Source: Phocaeicola abscessus CCUG 55929
GTDB lineage: Bacteria; Bacteroidota; Bacteroidia; Bacteroidales; Bacteroidaceae
Assembly: GCF_000312445.1 (NCBI RefSeq)
Contig: NZ_HE997182.1
Location: 532,841 to 596,840, forward strand
Length of the DNA: 64,000 nt
Direction of reading: 5' to 3'
A program made the translations under genes and the position numbers. Below are positions 20,801 to 29,135 of the stretch, one piece after another. How positions within the stretch are numbered: position 1 is the first letter of the stretch; each line of letters opens with the position of its first letter. The notes under the pieces were generated by a model. That model had not been told where the DNA came from. It ran no database searches and was given only the letters and a program-made list of their open reading frames with translations.

Positions 20801-20890
20801 GTCGCAGCTCCTACAGCTTACTTGGTGATAGGCAAACGCATGCCGAAAGGCACGGCTCCGGAAGTGAAACCGGTGGAGGCCAAAGGGTAA
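17885..20890 (+). CDS. secDF: fused protein translocase subunit SecDF
   Basis: This 1001-residue protein joins SecD and SecF in one chain, as is usual in Bacteroidetes. The SecD half starts with a membrane anchor, then GLGLDLKGGMNVILEV, a large periplasmic region, and the membrane domain with GMAVDANVLIYERTKEE. The SecF half begins near residue 660 with SIDFTGGRNFVVQFE and carries the matching TAIGYSINDKVVVFDRIRE. SecDF uses the proton gradient to pull secreted proteins through SecYEG. The periplasmic part has a Ser/Ala-rich insert near residues 255-300. A strong stem-loop ends the unit at 20957. Confidence 0.97.
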   Translation: MQNKGLVKFLAIALTLVCLFYLSFSFVTRYHMNKAAQDPQGEQHYLDSMQSKKVYLGYTLKKCREMEIGLGLDLKGGMNVILEVSVPDVVKALADHKSDEAFNRAVSTASKQSITSQDDFITLFIREYKRLAPNAKLAELFATQQLKDKVNTRSTDAEVEKVLREEVKSAIDNSFNVLRTRIDRFGVVQPNIQNLEGSMGRIMVELPGIKEPERVRKLLQGSANLEFWETYYPSEVYPYLTALDSRLHDVLANGSAAGTDSTAVEEAAAPASTDSLSNILRGQSATDKETLEQMKKEHPLTAILQLNNQQGGAIAAYADYKDTATINGYLHSKEAQAILPKDLSLKWGVSAADWDKSERIFELYAIKVTERNGRAPMEGDVITDAHDAYDQHSRPSVSMTMNNDGSRRWAQLTKNNINRSIAIVLDGYVYSAPNVMNEINGGSSEITGSFTVEQTKDLANVLKSGKMPAPARIVQEDIVGPSLGQESINQGIMSFVVALILLMIYMCAMYGIIPGMVANGALLFNFFFTLGILTSFQAALTMSGIAGMVLSLGMAVDANVLIYERTKEEMRAGKSVKAALAAGYSNAFSAIFDSNFTSIMTGFILFNFGTGPIRGFATTLIIGILCSFFTAVFLTRVVYEYFMNKDKWLNLTFTTSLSKNLMQNAKYKFMGIWKRSSLVFGTLIGVSAVSFAVRGLSQSIDFTGGRNFVVQFEEQVEPEAVRSLLSQNDSIQVAGANVQAIALGTDHKTIRISTNYRINDDSPTIDSEIERFLYDALSQGKLLEEGTSYETFIDRDNRAGGSIISSQKVGPSIAEDIKTSAIWSVVLALIAIGLYILLRFRDISFSIGATIALCVDTFLIIGAYSLCYGWAPFSLEIDQTFIGAILTAIGYSINDKVVVFDRIRENFQLYPKRDHFALFNDSLNQTLARTINTSVSTLIVLLCIFLLGGESIRSFAFAMILGVIVGTCSSLFVAAPTAYLVIGKRMPKGTAPEVKPVEAKG

Positions 20891-20913
20891 TCGGCTTGAT
20901 ATTATTAGAGATG

Positions 20914-20957
20914 GAGAGAAGCTGTGTCAAAATGAAAGTTTTGGCGCAGCTTCTCTC
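20914..20957 (+). terminator. stem-loop repeat copy 2, downstream of secDF
   Basis: A 19-bp stem with the loop TGAAAG: GAGAGAAGCTGTGTCAAAA pairs with its partner ending at 20957, with two G-U pairs in the plus-strand RNA. It lies 23 bases after the secDF stop. The inner 30 or so bases repeat the HU stem-loop at 15614 in the opposite genomic direction but the same direction relative to transcription. Confidence 0.8.
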
Positions 20958-21057
20958 ATATTTATAGCGGTCGGTGCGAAATTTTTTATTCCGTCGTTGC
21001 CGTCGGTCGACGTGTTGATGGGGACAACTCCTTTCAGACGGGCTGTGGGGTGTCTCT

Positions 21058-22017
21058 TTATTTCTTTGCAAATTTGATTTTCAACTTCGTCAGCATGTCT
21101 TTGGTCATCGCATCTAAATCGTATTCCGGTTTCCAATCCCATTCCTGCCGGGCACAGGTATCGTCCATTTTGTTGGGCCACGACTCGGCGATGTGCTGGC
21201 GGAGCGGATCTACCTCGTACGTCATTTCGAAATGCGGAACGTATTCTTTTATTTTACGATAGATGATTTCGGGATCGAAGCTCATGGATGCGATATTGAA
21301 CGAATTGCGGTGAATCAATCGGGCAGGATCGGCTTCCATGATTTCAATAGCTGCGCGGAGCGCGTCGGGCATGTACATCATATCCATGTAAGTGCCTTTT
21401 TTAATAGGACAGGCGAATTTTTTTTCCTGAGCGGCGTAATAGTATATGTCAACGGCGTAGTCGGTAGTGCCACCTCCCGGAGGAGTGACGTAGGAGATCA
21501 ATCCGGGGAAACGCACGGAGCGCGTATCCACGCCGAATTTATGGAAGTAATAATTACTTAACAATTCACCGGTAACCTTGGTTACGCCGTACATCGTTTG
21601 GGGTTGTTGGATGGTGTCCTGCGGAGTGCCGTCCTTGGGGGAGTTATCGCCGAACGAGCCGATGGAACTGGGCGTAAACACCGCGCACCTTAATTCGCGC
21701 GCCACTTCCAATACATCCATTAGGCCGCCTATGCCGATCTTCCATGCTAACTGCGGCTTGGCTTCCGCCACAGCCGATAGTAGAGCGGCTAAATTATAGA
21801 TGGTATCAATCCGGTATTGCTTGACGGCGTCTGCTATCTGTTGAGGATTGGTAATATCCACGATCATGGAAGGACCGGATTCGGCTAATTCGCCTTTCGG
21901 TTCCGCTCCGGGGATATATCCCGCTACGATGCTTCCTCCTTTATAAATACCTCGCAGCGTCATTGTCAACTCTGAGCCAATCTGGCCGGTAGAACCGATG
22001 ATTAATACATTTTTCAT
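21058..22017 (-). CDS. tdh: L-threonine 3-dehydrogenase, epimerase-type short-chain dehydrogenase
   Basis: A 319-residue extended short-chain dehydrogenase with the NAD motif GSTGQIGSELT at the N-terminus and the catalytic YGVTK after a TPSSIGSFG stretch. These are marks of the UDP-galactose-epimerase-like threonine dehydrogenases, which oxidise L-threonine to 2-amino-3-ketobutyrate. The next gene, read divergently, is kbl, which uses that product; this context makes the substrate call firm. The enzyme is cytoplasmic. Its TAnnTTTG box lies about 34 bases upstream. Confidence 0.92.
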   Translation of the reverse strand: MKNVLIIGSTGQIGSELTMTLRGIYKGGSIVAGYIPGAEPKGELAESGPSMIVDITNPQQIADAVKQYRIDTIYNLAALLSAVAEAKPQLAWKIGIGGLMDVLEVARELRCAVFTPSSIGSFGDNSPKDGTPQDTIQQPQTMYGVTKVTGELLSNYYFHKFGVDTRSVRFPGLISYVTPPGGGTTDYAVDIYYYAAQEKKFACPIKKGTYMDMMYMPDALRAAIEIMEADPARLIHRNSFNIASMSFDPEIIYRKIKEYVPHFEMTYEVDPLRQHIAESWPNKMDDTCARQEWDWKPEYDLDAMTKDMLTKLKIKFAKK

Positions 22018-22050
22018 TCTAATGAAGATTTTTGAAAAATCATTTTGTCA

Positions 22051-22058
22051 CAAAGATA
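22051..22058 (-). promoter_or_regulatory. -7 box of tdh
   Basis: The minus strand reads TATCTTTG, matching TAnnTTTG, in the 166-base region between the divergent tdh and kbl genes. No equally clear box was found for kbl on the plus strand. Confidence 0.55.
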
Positions 22059-22183
22059 GGCACTTTATGCATGATTAATGATTTTTTAGGGCTAATTTTT
22101 CTTTATTATCGGAAAAATTTTAGAACTTTGTCAATGCCAACTTTATGCAAAGCATATTGTGAAACCCTATAAATTTTTAGATT

Positions 22184-23374
22184 ATGTATGGTAAGATGAA
22201 AGAGTTCCTTACGAAGGAGCTGGCCGATATTAAGGCCGCCGGATTATATAAGGAGGAACGTATTATCACTACGGCGCAACGTGCCGATATTGAAGTAAAA
22301 CCAGGTAAAGAAGTGCTTAATTTCTGTGCGAACAATTATTTAGGTCTTTCAGATAACTCTCGTTTGGTTAATGCGGCTACGGAGACCATGAAGAGCCACG
22401 GATACGGTATGTCGTCTGTCCGCTTTATCTGCGGTACGCAGGATATCCACAAAGAATTGGAAAGGGTTATTTCGGATTACTTCCGTACGGAGGATGCCAT
22501 TCTCTACGGTTCTTGCTTCGATGCTAACGGCGGGTTATTTGATGGAATCCTTTCGGAAGAGGACGCTATCATTTCCGATGCCTTGAACCACGCTTCGATT
22601 ATTGACGGTGTGCGCCTTTGCAAGGCGAAACGCTATCGATATGCCAATGCGGATATGAAAGAATTAGAGGATTGTTTGAAAGCGGCTCAAACTCAACGCT
22701 TTCGTCTGATTGCCACGGACGGCGTGTTCTCGATGGATGGAAATGTCGCTCCGATGGATAAGATATGTGCTTTGGCCGAAAAATATGATGCTATGGTCAT
22801 GGTCGACGAATCGCATTCTGCCGGCGTGGTCGGCCCGTCAGGTCGCGGCGTGGCAGAACAGTTTGAACTTTATGGGAAGATCGACGTGTTTACCGGTACG
22901 CTCGGTAAATCGTTCGGCGGCGCTATGGGCGGCTTCACCACGGGGCGTAAGGAAATCATCGACATGTTACGTCAACGTTCTCGTCCGTATTTGTTTTCCA
23001 ATTCCGTCGCTCCGGGCATTGTCGGGGCAAGCATCGAGATGTTCCGGCTGTTGAAAGAGAGTGATGACTTGCATACGAAGTTGATGAGCAATGTCCGTTA
23101 TTTCCGGGATAAGATGCTGGCGGCTGGTTTCGATATCAAGCCTACTCAAAGCGCTATTTGCGCCGTGATGCTTTATGATGCGAAACTGTCGCAGGAATTT
23201 GCGGCTAAGATGCAAGAAGAGGGTATCTATGTGACCGGCTTTTATTATCCGGTAGTTCCGAAGGGAGAAGCTCGCATCCGCGTTCAGCTCTCGGCAGGTC
23301 ATGAAACCGCACATTTAGATAAAGCCATTGCCGCTTTTATCAAAGTTGGGAAGGCATTGAAAGTTATTGCATAG
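22184..23374 (+). CDS. kbl: glycine C-acetyltransferase (2-amino-3-ketobutyrate CoA ligase)
   Basis: A 396-residue PLP enzyme of the alpha-oxoamine synthase family, full length. The PLP lysine is in TGTLGKSFGGAMGG, and the conserved VDESHSAGVVGPSGRG and NNYLGLSDN are present. Kbl splits 2-amino-3-ketobutyrate with CoA into glycine and acetyl-CoA, the second step after Tdh. With the divergent tdh it gives a complete two-step threonine-to-glycine route, typical of amino-acid fermenting Bacteroidales. The start ATG is the first in a clear AT-rich leader. Confidence 0.95.
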   Translation: MYGKMKEFLTKELADIKAAGLYKEERIITTAQRADIEVKPGKEVLNFCANNYLGLSDNSRLVNAATETMKSHGYGMSSVRFICGTQDIHKELERVISDYFRTEDAILYGSCFDANGGLFDGILSEEDAIISDALNHASIIDGVRLCKAKRYRYANADMKELEDCLKAAQTQRFRLIATDGVFSMDGNVAPMDKICALAEKYDAMVMVDESHSAGVVGPSGRGVAEQFELYGKIDVFTGTLGKSFGGAMGGFTTGRKEIIDMLRQRSRPYLFSNSVAPGIVGASIEMFRLLKESDDLHTKLMSNVRYFRDKMLAAGFDIKPTQSAICAVMLYDAKLSQEFAAKMQEEGIYVTGFYYPVVPKGEARIRVQLSAGHETAHLDKAIAAFIKVGKALKVIA

Positions 23375-23390
23375 TCATTGTTGACATACG

Positions 23391-23430
23391 CGAAAGGATC
23401 GTGCCAAAAATCCATTTTGACACAACTTCG
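23391..23430 (-). repeat. stem-loop repeat copy 3, diverged
   Basis: On the minus strand TTGTGTCAAAA pairs fully with TTTTGGCACGA around a short loop, with U-G pairs as in the copies at 15614 and 20914. It lies 17 bases after the kbl stop but in the direction opposite to kbl transcription, so it is not an obvious kbl terminator. Confidence 0.6.
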
Positions 23431-23541
23431 TTATAAAGGATCGTACTTCGCTTTAAGGAGGCTATTGCGAAGTGAGGAGAGATATACATGAATTTTAACC
23501 CAAGAAATAACTGCTGACGGATCAAGGGAAATTCCTTTCTC

Positions 23542-23602
23542 GCCGAACCACTCGGCAACGCCTAAAACGGATTTTTGCCTCCGTCGATTGGGTCGGCAGC
23601 GA
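23542..23602. repeat. one and a half 41-bp repeat units
   Basis: A unit starting at 23542 contains ACGCCTAAAACGGATTTTT, nearly identical to the units at 10065-10187. The next unit starts at 23583 (GTCGATTGGGTCGGCAGCG), exactly 41 bases later, and then fades. Confidence 0.85.
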
Positions 23603-23822
23603 TGCGAATGAATGAAAAGTATGAAGCTTAAAGCTCCAATCGTAGCTTTTAAGACAGGAAGGAATACACTCATTGCAGGGGCTCTATCTCGTTTTTCTCC
23701 ATCCGTGAGGATAGAAATATAAGGGTTGATTGTACCTGCTTTTGAAGAAACTTTTTTAAGACTCTAAAGTTGCCGATCGAATATTTTTATTAAATTCGCC
23801 CTCAACTTGAGGGCTTGATATA

Positions 23823-24686
23823 ATGATGAAACTGATTGCCGATAGCGGCGCAACGAAAACCGATTGGGCGTGCATCACGAATGATCGTAGATGCATCCGC
23901 TTCTCGAGCGCTGGCTATAATCCGAACTATATAACTGCGGACTGGATCGTAGAGGATATAACGTCTGCTTTTCCTTCAGATTTGAATCTTGATGAAATCT
24001 GTGAAGTTTTTTTCTATGGGGCGGGCATAACGAAACTGCTGGAACCCTTTATGAAATCGGCTTTGCAGCAGGCCTTTCCTAAAGCGACGAAGATATCGGC
24101 TGCGACCGATTTGATCGGTGCTTCTCGCGCGTTGCTGGGCGATCGTTCTGGCTTTGCGGCTATTCTCGGAACAGGGATGAACAGTGGCATCTATGATGGG
24201 AAGGAGATTGCTTTCAGAGTCGGATCGCTGGGGTTTATTTTAGGGGACGAGGGAAGCGGAGCTTATTTGGGAAAACTCTTGATTCGCGACTTTATGCGGC
24301 ATCGTATGTCGGACAGGGTTTATGAGATAGTGAAAGACCGTATTCGAATGACCGACGACCAATTGATAGATCAGATTTATAAAAAACCTATGCCTAATCG
24401 CTTTTGCGCTCAGTTCGGTCCTTTCATTAAAGAGAATTTGCATAGGGACGATTACTTCTACCGGTTGGTGAGGAATTCTTTTACGGCAATGTTCGAGAAG
24501 ATCATTTTCCATTATCCCGCTTATGAGAAGTATGAATTCAACAGTGTCGGTTCTATTGCCTATTGTTTCAGGGATATCCTTGCGGAAACGGCTCATGCGT
24601 ACCAGATGCGGATGGGAATCATCTTGCGCTATCCTTTAGACGGGCTGATAACCTATCATAATGAATCTTTGCACCGTGAGGAATGA
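23823..24686 (+). CDS. BadF/BadG/BcrA/BcrD-type ATPase, probable N-acetylglucosamine kinase
   Basis: A 287-residue ASKHA-fold kinase: the phosphate-1 loop ADSGATKTDW is at residues 5-14, the phosphate-2 region ILGTGMNSGIYDG near residue 117, and GDEGSGAYLGK near residue 140, as in GlcNAc kinases of this family. Activity predicted is ATP-dependent phosphorylation of an amino sugar in the cytoplasm. It could supply the step after the nan cluster (GlcNAc to GlcNAc-6-P), but it is 22 kb away, so that link is only inference. It lies 18 bases before the broken GH78 gene. Confidence 0.85.
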   Translation: MMKLIADSGATKTDWACITNDRRCIRFSSAGYNPNYITADWIVEDITSAFPSDLNLDEICEVFFYGAGITKLLEPFMKSALQQAFPKATKISAATDLIGASRALLGDRSGFAAILGTGMNSGIYDGKEIAFRVGSLGFILGDEGSGAYLGKLLIRDFMRHRMSDRVYEIVKDRIRMTDDQLIDQIYKKPMPNRFCAQFGPFIKENLHRDDYFYRLVRNSFTAMFEKIIFHYPAYEKYEFNSVGSIAYCFRDILAETAHAYQMRMGIILRYPLDGLITYHNESLHREE

Positions 24687-24704
24687 GGAGAGTATACAGG
24701 TAAG

Positions 24705-25535
24705 ATGAAATTTATAGATCAAAAAATGATCTTTTTGTTGGCGCTTTGCATAGGTTACTCCTTTGCCTTTGCAGAAACGATAAAGATCGGTCGGTTAACT
24801 TGTGAAAATACGGAGTATCCGATGTGTGTGGATGCTGCCGCTCCTTTGTTCGGCTGGCAATGTACTTCCGATATTTGGGGAGACTGGCAAACCGTTTATC
24901 TGATGATGGTAAGCGATAATAAAGAGGATAGGGAAACCGATAAGGGCAATGTATGGAACAGCGGATTGATAAAATCGGATCGAAGCGATAACATCGTGTA
25001 TAAGAAAAAGAAACTGCATTCTGCAACTCGTTATTATTGGAAAGTCTGCATTTGGAACTCAAAGGGGGAGTCCTCCGCTTGGAGCGAGATCGCTTGCTTC
25101 GAAACAGGCCTTTTGAATGAAAAGGATTGGAAAGCCCTATGGGTAGGCGACGATTTCGCCTCACCTGCCAAAGAAGATTTTTACGAAGATGATCCGGCTC
25201 CTGTACTCCGTAAGACTTGTCGGGTGGAGAAAGCCATTGTTCCTGCCAGACTTTATATTACCGGTTTGGGATATTATGAAGTTCCCATCAACGGCCGGAG
25301 AGTGAGCGACAGAGTCTTGGTTCCGGGATGGACTGATTATAAACAGACTGTTTTATACGATGGGTACGATGTCACTGAGTGGATTGCGAAAGGGAAAACC
25401 GCCACCTTGAATGCTGTCCGTATGACGGAAGCCCATCCGGGAGTGTTTGTCTATGATTTTGGGCAGAATTTCGTGGAGATGGTTCGTTTGAAGGTGAACG
25501 CTTTTCACGGAACTGCGATCTTTGTAACTTCTTAA
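24705..25535 (+). pseudogene. truncated GH78 alpha-L-rhamnosidase remnant
   Basis: The 276-residue reading frame has a signal peptide (IFLLALCIGYSFAFA), the Fn3-like N-terminal domain of GH78 (ending SAWSEIACFETG near residue 135), and the start of the rhamnosidase N-domain (LYITGLGYYEVPINGRRVSD). At about residue 233 it jumps from DVTEWIAKGKTAT directly to VFVYDFGQNF, which in intact enzymes comes more than 100 residues later, and it then stops a few residues after VRLKV. The whole catalytic barrel is missing, since family members run to about 900 residues. The gene has an internal deletion and a lost 3' end. A separate intact GH78 starts 13 bases downstream. Confidence 0.85.
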
Positions 25536-25547
25536 AGTATCTATACC

Positions 25548-27944
25548 ATGAAAAGAATTAACTTATTCGTCTTGACCCTCTTCCTCGTTTGGGGAACGCA
25601 TGCTGAGACGGAACGGCGAGCGAAAACGGCGGAACCCAATCCGGAACTTCTGGAAAAGAAATGGGATGCGAGGTGGATCGCCTATCCCGGAGTCTCCCTT
25701 TACGATTACGGAGTATATCATTTTCGAAAGATCTTTCGGATCAAAGATCTTCCGGTGACCTATGTCATCAATGTGTCGGCGGATAATCGTTACCGGCTCT
25801 TCGTGAACGGAACGCCGGTTTGTTACGGACCGGCCCGTGGAGATTTGAGTCATTGGTATTTCGAAACGGTTGATATCGCTCCCTTGCTAAAAGAAGGAGA
25901 TAATGTGCTCGCCGCTTTGGTTTGGAATATGAGCTCCTATGCTCCTGGCGCTCAAATGATGCTTATGACGGGCTTCATCCTGCAAGGGAACTCGGAAAGG
26001 GAAAGAGAGGTGAATACCGATTGCAGTTGGAAGGTTTGTCGGGATTTGGCATATGCTCCTTCTCCCGAAAAAAGACAGGATGTAGGTTGCGCGGACATCG
26101 TAAAAGGAGGTCAATACCCGTGGGGATGGGAAATGCAAAGTTTTGATGATACCGCTTGGGCAAGCCCGGTACTGTTGAGAAGAGGGCAGCCTTACGGATT
26201 AGGCACCGGTTATGATTGGATGCTTTGCCGCCGCGATATTCCCTTGATGGAAGATACGCTGTTGAGGATGAAGGCGATCAGGCGGACGGAAGGAATGACG
26301 GTGCCGCAAGCTTTCTTGCAGGGAAAGGCTCCCTTGACGATTCCCGCCAATAAGAAAGTGTCCGTATTGATCGACCAGACTTTCCTGACTAACGCTTATC
26401 CAGAGCTGAAAGTATCCGGAGGGAAAGACAGCGAAATACGGGTGCGATACGGCGAGGCTTTGTTTAACGATAAAGGAAAGGCCCACCGGAATGATATAGC
26501 GGGTAGGAAGATTACGGGATTCACCGATATTTTCTATCCGGATGGAGGGAACGACAGACTGTTCCGTACCTTGTGGTTCCGCTGTTACCGTTACGTGCAA
26601 TTGGATATCGAGACGAAAGAACAACCCTTGACGATACAGGACCTTTACGGCATGTATACGGCTTATCCCTTTGAAGAGGTCGGTAGTTTCAGCAGCGACG
26701 ATCCAGAACTGTCAAAAATCTGGACAGTAGGTTGGCGGACCGCCCGACTTTGTGCAAACGAAACTTATTTCGACTGTCCGTATTACGAACAGTTGCAATA
26801 CGTGGGCGATACGCGCATTCAGGCATTGATCTCTCTTTACGTAAGCGGCGACGACCGACTCATGAGAAAAGCTATCAGGATGTTCGACTACTCGCGTACG
26901 TACGAGGGGATTACGGCCAGTCGTTATCCCAGTCGCGTTCCCCAGTATATACCGCCTTTTTCATTGTATTGGATCAACATGGTGCACGATTATTGGATGT
27001 ATCGTGACGATCCTGATTTCATAAAGTCGTGCATGCCCGGTGTCAAGACGATATTGGCCTGGTTTGTCGATAAAATAGAGCCGGCCACGGGCGTACTCGG
27101 CCGCTTGCCGCATTGGAATTTTATCGACTGGCCGGTACAGTGGCCCTGGGATAACGAATACCCTTTGGGAGGAACGCACCGGGCAACCCTGACGGGAGGA
27201 TCAGCTATCGTTACCTTACAGCTGGCCTATGCCATCCGAGATGCCGTCGACCTGTTGAAAGAATGCGGGGAAAAGGAGTTGGCAACCTACTATGAACATC
27301 TCGGAATATCCTTAGGTCAACATGTATGGAACGATTGTTGGAATGAGGGAAAGCAATTGCTGACTGACGACTTGCAGGGCTCTAGCTATAGTCAGCATGT
27401 GAATATCATGGGTATTCTTTCGGATGCCGTGCCGAAGGAGAAACAAGTCGACCTCTTCAATCGGTTGGCTACGGACCCTTCGCTTATTCAGGCTACGTTC
27501 TATTACCGGTTCTATCTGTTCAGAGCTTTGAAAAAGGTGGGGTTGGCGGATCGATATGTCTCCATGCTCCAGCCGTGGAAAGATATGATAGGTATCGGTT
27601 TGACCACTTTTGCGGAGAATCCCGAGCCTACGCGTTCGGATTGTCACGCTTGGAGTGCCAGTCCGTTAATTGATTTTCTGGCGACTGTTTGCGGTGTGGA
27701 ACCGGCCGAACCTGGTTTCAAATCGGTGAAGATAGAGCCCCATCTGGGAACTTTACAACGCGTGAAGGGCAATGTTCCTCATCCGAATGGTATTATTTCC
27801 GTCTCTCTAGAGCAAAAAGGGAAGAGGCTGAAAGGGGAATTGACGTTGCCGCCCGATCTGGTAGGTACGTTCAAATGGCGCGACAATGAAATGACATTGA
27901 CTGCAGGCGTGAATAAAATAGATGTCACAGATAAACATAAATAA
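25548..27944 (+). CDS. exported GH78 alpha-L-rhamnosidase family protein
   Basis: A 798-residue protein with signal peptide (MKRINLFVLTLFLVWGTHA), an N-terminal galactose-binding-like domain (VSADNRYRLFVNGTPV near residue 80), a beta-sandwich, and the six-hairpin catalytic barrel with the family word FDCPYYEQLQYVGD around residues 408-421. A C-terminal beta-domain follows (KSVKIEPHLG). GH78 enzymes remove terminal alpha-L-rhamnose from plant or bacterial polysaccharides, here likely in the periplasm. It shares a strand and short spacing with the upstream GH78 remnant and the downstream esterase (3-base gap). Some GH78-like proteins have other substrates, so the sugar is not certain. Confidence 0.88.
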   Translation: MKRINLFVLTLFLVWGTHAETERRAKTAEPNPELLEKKWDARWIAYPGVSLYDYGVYHFRKIFRIKDLPVTYVINVSADNRYRLFVNGTPVCYGPARGDLSHWYFETVDIAPLLKEGDNVLAALVWNMSSYAPGAQMMLMTGFILQGNSEREREVNTDCSWKVCRDLAYAPSPEKRQDVGCADIVKGGQYPWGWEMQSFDDTAWASPVLLRRGQPYGLGTGYDWMLCRRDIPLMEDTLLRMKAIRRTEGMTVPQAFLQGKAPLTIPANKKVSVLIDQTFLTNAYPELKVSGGKDSEIRVRYGEALFNDKGKAHRNDIAGRKITGFTDIFYPDGGNDRLFRTLWFRCYRYVQLDIETKEQPLTIQDLYGMYTAYPFEEVGSFSSDDPELSKIWTVGWRTARLCANETYFDCPYYEQLQYVGDTRIQALISLYVSGDDRLMRKAIRMFDYSRTYEGITASRYPSRVPQYIPPFSLYWINMVHDYWMYRDDPDFIKSCMPGVKTILAWFVDKIEPATGVLGRLPHWNFIDWPVQWPWDNEYPLGGTHRATLTGGSAIVTLQLAYAIRDAVDLLKECGEKELATYYEHLGISLGQHVWNDCWNEGKQLLTDDLQGSSYSQHVNIMGILSDAVPKEKQVDLFNRLATDPSLIQATFYYRFYLFRALKKVGLADRYVSMLQPWKDMIGIGLTTFAENPEPTRSDCHAWSASPLIDFLATVCGVEPAEPGFKSVKIEPHLGTLQRVKGNVPHPNGIISVSLEQKGKRLKGELTLPPDLVGTFKWRDNEMTLTAGVNKIDVTDKHK

Positions 27945-27947
27945 AGA

Positions 27948-28823
27948 ATGAAAAATTTACAATTGCTGAAGAAAACGTTATTGTTCGGTTTCTTTTTTAT
28001 CACGGGATGGCCTGCAATGGCGCAAAGCACGTCTGTGAAACCGATCCGTATTGACTTGTGGCAAAACGGACTGCCCAATTCGAACGGAAGAGAAGTGCAA
28101 GGGTACGATGATGCCGAACGGAACTACAAGCCCTGTATAGCCGTCTACCTCCCCGAAAAAACGAAGATGCCAACCAAGGCGGTTGTCGTTTGCCCGGGGG
28201 GCGGTTACGGAGTGCTTTGCGATGACTATGAAGGATTCGAGTGGGTCGACTTTTTTCTTACACAGGAAGTGGCCGCCGTCATATTGAAATATCGTCTTCC
28301 CTACGGACATCCGGAGGTACCGCAGTCCGACGTGTACGAAACCATCCGCCTAATCAGGGAACACGCCGAGGAATGGAACGTCGACCCTCATGCCATTGGA
28401 GTGATGGGTTTTTCGGCCGGCGGACATTTGGCTTCGACGGTGGCTACCCATGCCCGGGCGGATGTCTTGCCCGATTTCCAGATACTGATGTATCCGGTCA
28501 TCTCCTCCGATGCGAAACTCGCACACGCAGGTTCCTTTGAAAATCTGTTAGGTAAGCGTGCTTCCAAGGAACAATTGGAATATTACAGCAACGATTTGCA
28601 GGTGAAGGATAATACCCCGCGAGCTTTCATCGCCTTGTCGGATGACGATTCGCTGGTCAATCCGCTGAATTCCACGTATTATTACCATGCGTTGAAAAAG
28701 CATCGCATTCCGGCCGCCCTTCATATCTATTCGGAGGGCGAACACGGTTGGGGTATGCATGAACATTTCAGGTATCACCTTCAGATGCTGTCCGATTTGG
28801 GAGCGTGGTTGAGATCGTTCTGA
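27948..28823 (+). CDS. exported alpha/beta-hydrolase, acetyl-esterase type
   Basis: A 291-residue protein with a signal peptide (FGFFFITGWPAMAQ). The alpha/beta-hydrolase triad is visible: the oxyanion loop CPGGGYG at residues 82-88, nucleophile Ser156 in MGFSAGGHLAS, Asp in LSDDDSLVNP, and His in EGEHGWGMH. The family includes sugar acetyl-esterases that strip acetyl groups from polysaccharides. It starts 3 bases after the GH78 gene, so the pair probably acts together: the esterase uncovers sugars for the rhamnosidase. This pairing is inference. Confidence 0.88.
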   Translation: MKNLQLLKKTLLFGFFFITGWPAMAQSTSVKPIRIDLWQNGLPNSNGREVQGYDDAERNYKPCIAVYLPEKTKMPTKAVVVCPGGGYGVLCDDYEGFEWVDFFLTQEVAAVILKYRLPYGHPEVPQSDVYETIRLIREHAEEWNVDPHAIGVMGFSAGGHLASTVATHARADVLPDFQILMYPVISSDAKLAHAGSFENLLGKRASKEQLEYYSNDLQVKDNTPRAFIALSDDDSLVNPLNSTYYYHALKKHRIPAALHIYSEGEHGWGMHEHFRYHLQMLSDLGAWLRSF

Positions 28824-29099
28824 GAGCGTTGGAAGCCGGCTGTCTACGGTATTTCTCCGTTCCTCTCAGATCGTCTTCGATATATACGCGATCCGTCGCC
28901 ATTTTTCGAGAAGCTTGCACCGACTTTTACAAGGAGCGAAACCGAATGTGTCGGGACTCGTTGCGGCTTAACGGGAGTAAAACCGAAGGGTTTGGCGCTT
29001 GCAACTTCTGGCCTCTTAAAAGATACGGGTTTGTCGGATGCGAACGAAAAAGAATCCTGTACTTTGTTGTTTTGTCATGTGCTTTTTGCAAATCTTTTC
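28824..29099. other. intergenic stretch with 41-base spaced words
   Basis: No gene is supported here. The word AACCGAA occurs at 28940 and 28981, exactly 41 bases apart, and the words around them resemble the other 41-bp repeats only weakly. At 28909-28924 lies the 16-base word AGAAGCTTGCACCGAC, found inverted at 15548. The right end carries the sigma-factor promoter. Confidence 0.5.
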
Positions 29100-29107
29100 T
29101 ATCTTTG
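29100..29107 (+). promoter_or_regulatory. -7 box of the ECF sigma gene
   Basis: TATCTTTG matches TAnnTTTG, 29 bases before the sigma-factor ATG at 29136. This places transcription start after an earlier in-frame GTG/ATG candidate and supports the chosen start. Confidence 0.6.
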
Positions 29108-29135
29108 TCATGAACATGGAATTTTAATTTGTTTT

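Larger units (their letters stand above)
23375..23822. other. 448-base gene-free stretch after kbl
   Basis: The stretch holds the third stem-loop repeat (23391-23430), the 41-bp repeat at 23542, and otherwise AT-rich sequence leading to the BadF-type kinase. Two short minus-strand frames here have no recognisable features and run through the repeats, so I do not call them genes. Confidence 0.7.

Noticed and set aside
23364..23673. Two short minus-strand frames after kbl as possible small genes
   Set aside because: They run through the stem-loop and 41-bp repeats, and their composition is not protein-like.
28992..29135. Longer start for the ECF sigma factor
   Set aside because: The added 48 residues have no sigma-factor similarity and lie before the TATCTTTG box at 29100, which fits a start at 29136.
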